Shown here piece after piece: positions 46,601 to 58,888 of a DNA stretch of 64,000 bases. Positions within the stretch are counted from its first letter, which is position 1, and each line of letters begins with the position of its first letter. The position numbers were made by a program, and so were the translations under genes. This stretch comes from Bolinopsis microptera (taxonomy: Eukaryota; Ctenophora; Tentaculata; Lobata; Bolinopsidae), in assembly GCF_026151205.1 (NCBI RefSeq), contig NC_087079.1:6296169-6360168 (forward strand), read 5' to 3'. The notes under the pieces were generated by a model, which made no database searches, was not told the DNA's origin, and saw nothing but the letters and a program-made list of their open reading frames with translations.

Positions 46601-49600
46601 TCGATCACGTTTACCCTAACCGCCGATTAAACTGACCGATTAGGGTTCTTTTCGGCTCATAAGGTCATCACTCCCTTTCCCCGGAGAGGACTTTCTTTCT
46701 CTCTCTGTGCTCAGGGTCCTGGACGCGCGACAAAGGCCTCTGCGCGGTATGCTCGGCACCCTGGCGGCGTATATTGAAATTATAAAACTCACACCATGTG
46801 AAATCGTACCATATAATCACAAACCTTCAATTTTAATGCTGTATACCGGTCATACAAGCATGGCTTTGCTCCACATAATGATCGTCGATGGCGAATCATA
46901 TTTTTTGGTCCAATTCGAAACTGTAAATGCGAGGCATCCAATTCATTCTCGATTCAAATGTGAAAGTAAACCTGTTCGTCATGCTTAATTTGTTAAAGTC
47001 TAAAGACAAAATACTGAGTAAAGTTGGATAGTATAGCAGTATATATAGCAGTATAGGGTAGTGTTCACTTATTTACAGAGAGTTATACCGTGGTCTTATC
47101 TTTTACATTTCAGGGAAAAGATAACGATGAGACGTTACAGTCAGTGAACATCAGCCAACTGGTCCACGACGGCAGCGAGAGGTTAGTCCAGTTTGCCACG
47201 TTTTCTAATTCATTTAGTTTTTTAAGTTTATTTAGTTAATTATTAAGTTAATTCATTTTAAAATATCTAATAAACGGTTTAATTTTAAATGTGACCCGAT
47301 CCCAACCCCATCCATTTTATTCGGTTGTTGAGATCTAATATAAACACCATTCTGTACGGTTTCCATCTTATCTCTATTATATGACAGTTCCGGGCCCTAG
47401 TATTGCTGTAGACTGTTGAGTATAGACACTAGACCCACATAACGCATGTGGTTATGCTCGACAGTTCAAAGTGACATAGATAAATACTGCTCAGCCAGTT
47501 TTCAAGTATAGACATCGTCCATGATCTTATCCAGACATTATTTTTTAAGCTTATCAATGATTTAATAAATTTTAAACTTTAAATCATACGTCACATTACA
47601 ACAACGCATCTCTTCATTCTTACTTGATCTCCTCTGATCAGCAAATATGCACTGGATATAGTTACTGATGACTAAAGTTCCTCCAAGGGTCGACCGAGTC
47701 CTCGGCCTCGGCCTCGGTTTTACCGAGGAATGGCGATTTTTCCTCGGCCTCGGCCTCGGCCTCGGTCAGGAGGACAATTCCTCGGTTCGCCTCGGCCTCG
47801 GTCAAAAATAGATTCGAAATTCCTCGGCCTCGGCGAAATTTGACGATTTTACCGAGGATTTGACCGAGGATTTTTGTAAGGTTTGTGAGGTTAATGTAAA
47901 CGAATTTGTAAAATTGAAAATAAAACGACCAATTGACCAGGACACAAAACTAAAAATATCATAGTCTAAGATTCATCGTCTGATGAAATGACAATATCTG
48001 AGCACTCTGAATCAGAATAATCTTCTGTGCACAGCTCAGAAGAAGGGGGACAGTCCTCTTTATTTGGGGCTTCAAATTCATTTGGACAGGGGCCGAAGTC
48101 GTCCCCAAATCTTCCGATGTTCTTTTTGAGAAACAAGCACCCCTCAAAGTTTGTTGGCTTAAGGCTGAGGCGATTTAACTTCAGGATGTGCCCTGCTGTA
48201 GAAAACAATCTCTCTGGTGCTGCTGAGCTCGCCGGCGCAGATAGATATTTCCTTGAACACTCAGCAAGGTTCGGATAGGGGTGGGCGACAATTGACCCCC
48301 CGACAATTGACCCCCCGACAATTGACCCCTGACAATTTACCCCCCGACAATTGACCCACGGCTGACCTTGACCCTGACCCAGGACCCAGGACCCAAGACC
48401 CAGGACCCAGGACCCAGGACCCAGGACCCTGACCCTGACCCTGACCCTGACCCTGACCCTGACCCTGACCCTGACCCTGACCCTGACCCTGACCCTGACC
48501 CTGACCCTGACCCTGACCCTGACCCTGACCCTGACCCTAACCCTGACCCTGACCCAGGACCCTAACCGTAACCCTAACCCTAACCCTAACCCTGACCCAG
48601 GACCCTAACCCTAACCCTAACCCTAACCCTGACCCAGGACCCGATCAATTGACCCCAGTGTAATTACATGGGGGTCAATTGTCGGGGGGTCAATTGTCGT
48701 ACTAAACCCTAGATTTCGCGACAATTGACCCCAGTGTAATTACATAGGGGTCAATTGTCGGGGGGTCAATTGTCGGGGGGTCAATTGTCGGGGGGTCAAT
48801 TGTCGCGGTACCTCGGATAGCTCTGCTTATTAGCATGCCCACTCCTGACTCTTGGCGAACTTGCCCCTTCATAATGATTGTAACGTGTGTACACAGTATA
48901 GTACACAGTACAATCTGATTAGGTACAGTGCGCTTTTCCTAATAAACAATGCCCTTTTTCCCAACAATTTTTCTGCCAAAATTCCTCGGCCTCGGCCTCG
49001 GTCAAAATTTGCACTCCTCGGCCTCGGCCTCGGCCTCGGTCAAAAAAAGAAACCTCGGTTGTCCTCGGCCTCGGTCTTAACTAACTGTATTTTCCTCGGC
49101 CTCGGCCTCGGTCGAAAATCCTGCCCTCGGTCGACCCCTGAGTTCCTCTGATCATGCATTATCTCATCCATCAGAATGACAAAGCTTCCACCACTCATAC
49201 ATCTCCTCTAAAAGTACTGTTATTTCCACATCAAAGCTAATCTGTCCCTTAGACTCTTAGAACACGTGACCAGCAGTGCTGATAGTACTGGGTTTAACGC
49301 TCTATATTCTCTTCTATATTATAGAGGAATATAGAGTAATATACAGTAATATAGAGCAATATAGAGTAATATAGAGCAATATAGAGCAATATATTATATA
49401 CTCTGCTCTCTCTCTCTCTCTTTGCTTGAGACTGCTGCTTGATTGTTTATAGTCCACTCTGCACAGTGTCAGCCGCACATTGCAGATTACTCGTACTGCT
49501 TGTACTTCCAAGTCCGGTAATATTCCGTTTAGACGCTCTTTGCAAGTTGTGTCTGGGAAATATCGCAGTTCCAAGTTCAGTTTCTGAGTTGTTCCTGTGA

Positions 49601-52600
49601 AAGTTTACAGTTCTAAGTTAAGTTTCTGAGTTTGTTCCTGTGAAATTTTGCAGTTCTAAGTTAAGTTTCTGAGTTTGTTCCTGTGAAATTTTACAGTTCT
49701 GAGTTAAGTTTCTGAGTTTGTTGCTGTGATTTGTTTGATCCGCCCCTCTCTCTCAATGGACGGCTACAAGACAGTGTTCTGGTGAGTATACCTGAAATAA
49801 TCAGTTGTATTCCGTGTATCGTGTTTCATAGTGACTCCCAGACAGAGAGTTGACATTATCAACTCTCCAGATATAATAGATTATACTGACTAGGTCTAAT
49901 TGCCGTAATGAGTTGTTAGATCGGGACTGTCATATTTGGTGTGGAGTGTTGAGGCACGGGTACGGTGTGTAAAGTGGTCCCCACACCGTAGAGTGCTCTG
50001 CACCGGGGTGGGGACCACTTTACGGGGTGGGGAGCACTTTACACACTCAGTTTGTACCATATTCGGGGTAGTATTTTCTAACATTACCTTAGTTTGTACC
50101 GTATTTAGGGTAGCATTTTCTAACATTACATCTGTTTCGATGTGACTGCAACAGCCGCTTTGCTCAAGCGGAGTGTTTGTACAATTTGCTATTTGCTCTC
50201 TCTCTCTCTCAATCCATGAAACGTAGACAACCATTAATGATAATTACAAAGGAGCAGCAGGAGGATCCTACATGTAGACATGACCTCATATTATGACCTG
50301 TACACCAATGTACAACATCTCCCAGTAGAGCAGGAGAGGAGGAGGGGACACTGATTGTACCTATTAGCTAATTGTCCTGTCATTTTCTCACTACTCACCC
50401 ATCTCCTCACTTGAGTGACTCCTGCCTCTTTTCAGTGTTCTATACCCTCTCTTGTGTCAGTGTCTCTCTCACTACAGCCCTGAAACCTCCCTCGTTTAGT
50501 TGTTGTCTCCTTGCTGCTGTCCTCGTTTAGTGTAGTTGTTGGTGTCTACTTGCTGCTGTGGTTTGTTCTCGTCTTGTAATGTAATAATGTAGAGTCTACC
50601 TATAGTCTACATTGTAGAATATAGGTCTGTAGGTTCCCAGAATGTGGTTGAAATTTACATGGTTTGTTGCAGTTGGTTTCCTGTCCTGTGACCGCGTATT
50701 ATGGTTTTTGTCGCTTTTAACAGTTTGTTGAAGATCGGTTTTAATGTCAATGCTAGTTGCTTCGAAAATATATAAAACCTTGAAGAAATTATGTATAATT
50801 AAAGTATAGTATGCTATTAAAAGTGGGCCCAGTCTATTGCTTTTCCTTGTGTTTTTGTTGTCCTAAAAAGTGTACCAAGTTCACTACAAGTTCTATTGCT
50901 TAGTGTGCTCACCCCTCTGCCGCGGATAATTAGAGTTTTTAACTCCACATCACCTTATAATATTGTATTACCAGTGTAGTGTATAACCTGTGTAGGGTGG
51001 GCCATGTGTTCTGTGTTCTGTGTCCGGTCTGTGTTCGGTCTGTGTTCGGTCTGTGCCCGGTCTGTATCTCTGTTTTAGTTTGTTGATTATACCTGTTATG
51101 GGTATATTCTGTGAGAGCTATGCTGCAGTTAACACGTGCGAAATAACATTAACAATCTCGTTGTTATACAGACCTCACTAAAACGACCTTACTAAACTCA
51201 GCAGTTTGTAGTTTTCTCTGGTGTCAGTGCTATTTTGAAGATGGTGTTGTGTTGTAACGTTTTGTTTTACGGTATATTTCATCAATACTTGTTGTAACCA
51301 ACAGCTTTTATTTGCGCTTCCATCACTTTCTTTCGAGCGAAAGACCATTTGGATTGTTAATATTCACGAATCGTCCCTCTTATCTAAAGTTATCAGCAAA
51401 TTATATTAGTGCATTATTAGAAGACCAAGTGTAACGTAAACTGAAGAAGGAGGAATAGTTACATGTAGTATAACAGTACACTTTATTTAGAAGTAACCAC
51501 ATCAAACCTTAGTAACCAGAAGTAACCACATCAAACCTTAGTAACTAGAAGTAACCACATCAAACCTAAGTAACTAGAAGTAACCACATCAAACCCAAGT
51601 AACCAGAAGTAACCACATCAAACACAAGTAACCAGAAGTAACCACATCAAACCCAAGTAACCAGAAGTAACCACATCAAACCCAAGTAACTAGAAGTAAC
51701 CACATCAAACCCAAGTAACTTGAAGTAACCACATCAAACCTAAGTAACCAGAAGTAACCACATCAAACCCAAGTAACTAGAAGTAACCACATCAAACCCA
51801 AGTAACCAGAAGTAACCACATCAAACCCAAGTAACCAGAAGTAGCCACATCAAACCCAAGTAACCAGAAGTAACCACATCAAACCCAAGTAACCAGAAGT
51901 AACCACATCAAACCTAAGTAACCAGAAGTAACCACATCAAACCCAAGTAACCAGAAGTAACCATATCAAACCTAAGTAACTAGAAGTAACCACATCAAAC
52001 CCAAGTAACCAGAAGTAACCACATCAAACCCAAGTAACCAGAAGTAACCACATCAAACCCAAGTAACCAGAAGTAGCCACATCAAACCCAAGTAACCAGA
52101 AGTAACCACATCAAACCCAAGTAACCAGAAGTAACCACATCAAACCTAAGTAACCAGAAGTAACCACATCAAACCCAAGTAACCAGAAGTAACCATATCA
52201 AACCTAAGTAACTAGAAGTAACCACATCAAACCCAAGTAACCAGAAGTAACCACATCAAACCCAAGTAACCAGAAGTAACCACATCAAACCTAAGTAACC
52301 AGAAGTAACCACATCAAACCCAAGTAACCAGAAGTAACCATATCAAACCTAAGTAACTAGAAGTAACCACATCAAACCCAAGTAACCAGAAGTAACCACA
52401 TCAAACCCAAGTAACCAGAAGTAACCACATCAAACCCAAGTAACCAGAAGTAACCACATCAAACCCAAGTAACCAGAAGTAACCACATCAAACATAAGTA
52501 ACCACCACTAAACCGCTCTTTTAAGTAGCTCCTTGTCTGCCCCCAGTGACAAATTAACATCACTAAACCACCACACATTAATCATCATCTCAGCATATAT

Positions 52601-55600
52601 ATCCAGAGTACCTCCTGAATACTGGCTTGTCATTGGCTGTTCACCACATCACGTGACTTTGATACTGGCTTCTGAGTGGCTTGTTGGGATTTTACTGTCA
52701 TTCTATTGGTGGAAGGTGAGGGTAGGCTCCAGCTCTCCTCTGGCTTACGAATGTCTGTGTACCATTAAGCAAAGTGTACCTGTGCTGCACATGGAACTTT
52801 GTTCCACATTGTTTTTTGTTGTTCTTTACGGGCTTTAACATGAACAGCTTTTATTCTATCTGCGCGCGGCTTGTAAGTTTGCACGTGCATAATATGTGAT
52901 CGTTATTGTCCGGTTAATGCACTACAATCTACTAAATTTTAACTGACCAAGTTTGCCGCTTCTATTGGTCTCACAACACACAAGTTGAAGTTAAAGACGA
53001 TGACGTGAAAGTCGACGAAAGATAAAATGTATACCCGTTTGATTCACTGAGCCAAGTCGTGCTACGTTGGAGAACTGGTTACTGGTTACTAGAACTGGTC
53101 GTGCTACGTTGGAGCTCCAGTTAGGAACCTCGTTTAGTGCTCTAAACCCGTGGTTTAATAAACTTGTGTCTGTGGTTTGCTGGAGTGTATTGCAGGCTAA
53201 TTGTCAGTGCAGTATGACAGTGCAATATCCTGTGTTGTTGGTGGGTTGTGGCTGGGAGATTCCTCAGATTCTGGTTTCAGTGGTACGATGTTGGAGGTTG
53301 CTGCAGTTGAGATCCCAGACAATTTTACCCTCACCTTGTTTTTTATGTGTGGCCCTGACCTCACTAATACGTTTCTTCTGAACCACCAAGTTATTGTCTT
53401 GTCACTGCATGTTGAGCGGAAGGAAGATCAAGTTTGTTGTCCTGAGTTTCATATATCTTAGAATGGGCTCATATTTTTCCTAGAGTCAATATTTGAGAGT
53501 TTCCGTTAATATCTTAATGTGAACTCACAACGTGTATGAGTTTTGCAGAATTGTATTGTTTAATAGAATCACGTCAGAACTAAGTATGCCCTATTAGCCT
53601 AACAAGAACGTTAACTTGCGTTGTCAACGGAACAGTTCGTATAATTGCATAATTAAATAAGTAATTAAATAAGTTGCAACTGGCCAGTTAGCAGGACTTT
53701 CTAACTAACTATTGGTATGCTTTAATCTGCTATTATTTAATAGTACGGGCCGGGACACTATTTCAAGTCAGTTTGTGCATTTCATTGTTTTTGAGGTTTC
53801 TAAACCATTTTAACGGAAACTTATCTGTCTCTAACACAGTGTAACAGTGTAACAGTGTAACAGTGTAACAGTGTAACAGTGTACAGTGTACAGTGTACGT
53901 GTAACAGTGTAACAGTGTAACAGTGTAACAGTGTAACAGTGTAACAGTGTAACAGTGTAACAGTGTAACAGTGTAACAGTGTAACAGTGTAACAGTGTAA
54001 CAGTGTAACAGTGTAACAGTGTAACAGTGTAACAGTGTACAGTGTAACAGTGTACAGTGTAACAGTGTACAGTGTACAGTGTAACAGTGTACAGTGAACA
54101 GTGTAACAGTGTAACAGTGTAACAGTGTAACAGTGTACAGTGTAAACAGTGTAACAGTGTAGTGTAACAGTGTAACAGTGTTACAGTGTAACAGTGTAAC
54201 AGTGTAACAGTATAACAGTGTAACAGTGTAACAGTGTAACAGTGTAACAGTGTAACAGTGAGCTCTAGTTTCACTGCCAGACTCTGGATATAGGTGGTTG
54301 TTTGGAGTTGTATTGTTAATAATGTAAGCACATGTTCAACACGCTTGTTTTACCTTTGTTTTGCCTCGTTGTTTTTATGAAGTTGAAGATATGTTATTTG
54401 TTTTATTCTGTTTCATGTTTAACTTTAGTTAATACTGCTATGTTTTGTTATTTAATTTTTGTTAACCTCTGTCTTTACTTTCGTCATCTCTTTGTTACTT
54501 TTATTTTGTCTGAGCCTAAAATAGAAACCCACGGTCTGCAGTTGAGGTCACTTGTTTTTCAAGCAGCTCTGTTCATCTAATAGTTGTAATATTATTGGAC
54601 GGTTTTGTTATTACTCGCAGTTCAAAAATAGTGTCCCTTCACACATACATTTAGTCAGGACCAGACATTTCGTTCGGATCAGTCACCAGATTTCGTAGCT
54701 TGTTCCAAAAATTCAAGATCTTTTTCCTGAAATAAATTGGGAATTAGCTGTTAGATTTATCACTATTTAAAAGTTAAAGATAATTTCCCTGATTGAAGCT
54801 GAGTATGAGTGATAGGTTCCTGTACAACACGCTCTCATCAGTACAGAGTCACTCTCCCCTCCCTTACATCCCTAATATACGGTGAGTGCTACTTAGTGCT
54901 ACAGTAAAACCCCTATTTACCGCGCCCCGATTTACCGCTCCCCGATTTACCGCTCCCCGATTTACCGCGCCCCGATTTACCGCTCCCCGATTTACCGCTC
55001 CCCGATTTACCCCTCCCCGATTTACCCCTCCCCGATTTACCGCGCCCCGATTTACCGCGCCCCGATTTACCCCTCCCCGATTTACCGCTCCCCGATTTAC
55101 CGCGCCCCGATTTACCGCGCCCCGATTTACCGCAAACCCCGATATACCGCGAACCCCGATTTACCGCAAACCCCGATATACCGCGGCCATCTCCTTTCCC
55201 CCAAATAGGGCTTAACATGTATTATGTAATCAAACAAAACCCCGATTTACCGCGAACCCCGATTTACCGCGGATGTTCCCTTCCCCCAAACTCCGCGGTA
55301 AATCGAGGTTTTACTGTACTTAGTGTATCTTCGTGCGACTTAGTGCATCTTAGTGTATCTTCGTGCGACTTCATGCGGCCAATGAAGGGCCCACGCATTC
55401 CATTTTAATGCGATGTTTGTGGCAATTAATAACCATATAATATGATCAAAGTACCTCTTTCAATCGAGACTAAAATCTTTAAAATGTTCATCATTTTGTT
55501 ATTTGGTCAGTCTCACTATCTCTAATCGCTGCAAATTAGTGGATAAGAAGAAAATTGTGTTATCATTCGTTATGAGCAGCTTTATCTATTTCGACACAAT

Positions 55601-58600
55601 TGAAAGACTCTCATTTTGCAAATATTTGTAATGGATTCGTCAACATTATTGTATCCCATCTTTTTTATCGTGTTTAAATAAATGGGGCTTTGGAAGAGAG
55701 TGAGCCGTCTAGCCTGCTTTATAAAGCACAAAAAACGTGAAGTAGCTAATTTTACATGCGTTGCAATTCGGTTTAGAGTGGGTAAAAAGAAATGCTATCT
55801 TTGGAACGGGTTTGTTTAAAGTGCCGTTCAGAAATATAGACCGTTTATTACACTGCATACGTACAGTTTGGTGTTATCACCTGCAAATATTCCATTCTCT
55901 TGTTTCGATTCAATAGGAATGTAACCTTCACGTTCACCAGTTAATGAGACAAAGTACGGTACCCCATCTAGATTATAGGTTGACTTACCCAACTTATAAT
56001 TCTGTAGCTACAGTCGATTCAAAGTTTATGATTGTAAATGTACCAAAGTTTTAGTGACCCCCCACATTCCAATAACACCACTTAAATTTCAGTGACTCCC
56101 CGCCCAGTTCCCCTGACAATGTGCTAGGCAGTAAACCTTCTGATATTGACAAACTCTACAAACAGTTCTACAGAGAGAACGCTCACACTCCTTCAGGTAA
56201 TTCCTCGCAGTTCTAAGTCTGTCTGTTTGTTTGTGGATTTGTAGATATTTGTCTGTTTGTCTGTTTGTTTTTGGGTTAGTAAATGGTTGTCCGTTTGTGT
56301 AATATGATACGCACTCTCACTAACTATTCTTATCTGAACAACTATTCTCCTTGATTTAATCTCCTTTAAAATGACCACTCCCCCAGACCTAGGTCTTCAG
56401 TTCAGGGCCCCCTCAGATCTAGACTACTACCCCACAAAACAGACCCCTAAAGTGTACCCCAAGTCCCCTAAACCCGCTCCTAAAACATACGGTGCACACA
56501 GCTCTGCTCTTCTTACTTCTAGTATCAGGAGTCATAATGGTTCTTCAAGTGGTCTCTCCAGGTACAGTTTATTATTATTTTCTTATTAGTGAGGGGTGAA
56601 GACTTAGGAGGAACTCCAGGGAGTGATTCTCCTCTCTCTGTTTTATATCATTCGAAAGACTTCCTAAGGACTTAATTAAGCATGCTAAGTTTAGTTTAAC
56701 AGAAATTCTATCGCCTTATCCTGTCTTTTAGTTCTTATGATAGAAGGATAAAGTCGACATGAAATTTACTGAGTTCCTAACTGGCTCAGTTGTTCCATCC
56801 TTTATAGAAATCCAATAATCACCCCCACAGGCCGGGTTCAAGACACAGCTCGAACAACAGCGGACCCCCACCGTACAGTGTGACAGGTGTGTCCTCCCTA
56901 GCGGGGGGTGCGACCCCTTCTGTTGGGGGTGCGACCCCTTCTGTGGGGGGTGCGACCCCTTCTGTGGGGGGTTTACCTCCTACTTTAAATTCAGTATTAC
57001 ACTCGGACACAATGCCGTATTGTGGGGCAAGCTCGTGTAGTGGCAGTCAAGCTAACATCTTCGCCAGTACACCTCTCTCCTTGTAAGTTTTTATTTTGAT
57101 CTGAACTTTTTTATCTTCTTAGGTTTCATCCGTGAAAGTCTTGGCTCTTGTTGGCTTCTGACAAAGGTTTAACTGAACTAGTATAAATATATTTAAGCAT
57201 TATTATCGCAATTAATTTAATGAAAATCCAAACTTCTACTTAGATTACGGAGTCATTGCCCTTACTTCTTGAACTTTCTAAATCTCACGGTTTTTGTGGC
57301 CACTCTGACACTTTACTAAAGGTGTTCAGTGTTTACATGATAAAGCGAGCGCTGGATAGCTTTGCTTTACATATTATGTAGGGAAAACGGGTCAATGTTA
57401 TTCCTAGTTCAGTCTTACCTTTCTGAAACGTTTCTAATCTCTTACGAGGTTGATTTATGGTTTATAATTTATATCACTTGTTTTTACTTTATTTCGCTTG
57501 TTTTATACAATGTGACTACCTCACTCTCAGCTCTGAGATCAATAATATGTCCATAGCAGTCTAAAATATTTTGCTAAAACAAAATATTTTATAAAAAATA
57601 AAGCTGTTCCCCCTCTTTTAGTGACGTGATGTCAGGGCGTAACTCCCAGTCATCAGGCCGCTACACCCCCTCCCCCTCCTGCGATCTCCTCGACTCAGGC
57701 ACCAGGAAGATGTTGAATACCTCTACTGGGGACCACATGTTCACATCTGGTTCCAGTATCGCTGAAAGGGGTGAGTTAATGACAGTGTGAGTACAGTGTG
57801 ACTACAGTGTGACGACAGTGTGACGACAGTGTGATTATAGTGTCACTACATTGCTGACAAACTTACTAACAAGCTGACTCGATAACAAAGTCAGTGTCAA
57901 CTCACTAGCTGACAAAGACACTAAGTGAATAAGCGACTAAGTGACACGACAGAATGCTGAGTGACAAACATGGGAAATTAACCCATTTCACTATACTGTT
58001 AGTAAATTCCAGTCAATCTCAATCAGTGGGCCTGAGTCCTGGCATTTTAATTCGTTCCTGTCCGAATGGCTACTGGACAGTTGTCGGTCACCCGTCTGAA
58101 AGTCCGATACTTGATCTGAGATCAGTCCTAGTCCTGCAGTCTGCAGTACATGACACTATGACACTATGACAGGTGTGTCTCAGTGCTATACAAGCTGGGT
58201 TCGCCTGATTGCACCTCATATCCTCCTCCTTTACAGACCACGTGACACTGTTAATGTACCACGTGATATCTTCAGTAACCATAGCGACACTTCCTTGAAT
58301 GTCACGTGATATCGTCAGTAACCACGGCAACACTCCCTCCAGCGAACTGTGGGCCTGGTCTTGTCATGCAATCTAGTGTCATGCAATCTGTACTGCTGCA
58401 CGTCTCCCAGTAACTCTTTAGTCTCTTTGTTGTACTGTAACATTGCGGTCCGTGTTTTATTTGACTCTTTGCGATTTGAGGTTTATTCAAATTGAAACTC
58501 GTTCTAGTATAGAGCACTAGATTCATTTTTATGACAATAGCAAACTGATCACATTCCTTGATAAGTAGTTTTTGTTAGATATCATTAATAACTTACAAAT

Positions 58601-58745
58601 TATTTATTCTTTGTTTTTGTAAGACTTTATTAATAACTTAGTTTTGTTAGATGTTAGGTCACAGTGTAAGCAGTGACACGTTTGCTAGTTGTACGACCCT
58701 TTGTAGAACTCGCAAGTGTAAGCGTTCAGGTGAATTTATCTGTTT

Positions 58746-58780
<35 letters not shown>

Positions 58781-58789
58781 GGTTAGTTG

Positions 58790-58888
<99 letters not shown>

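Larger units (their letters stand above)
47684..49140. mobile_element. hAT element remnant with 8-bp target-site duplication
   Basis: The ends are CAAGGGTCGACCGAG (from 47684) and, inverted, CAGGGGTCGACCGAG (to 49140), matching at 14 of 15. They are flanked by identical 8-base target-site duplications agttcctc at 47676-47683 and 49141-49148, the hAT signature. Both subterminal regions are packed with cctcgg/cctcggt repeats (47700-47870 and 48980-49135). The interior has a minus-strand transposase C-terminal fragment, split by a second element at 48279-48812. Confidence 0.93.

Noticed and set aside
48852-49151. 99-codon plus-strand frame rich in Leu-Gly and Arg-Pro
   Set aside because: Translation of cctcgg subterminal repeats of the hAT remnant.
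52533-53461. Open frames of about 85-104 codons in the long intron
   Set aside because: No conserved motif, no splice sites in phase with neighbouring exons.
53831-54331. 166-codon minus-strand frame
   Set aside because: 8-bp satellite translated; no unique sequence.
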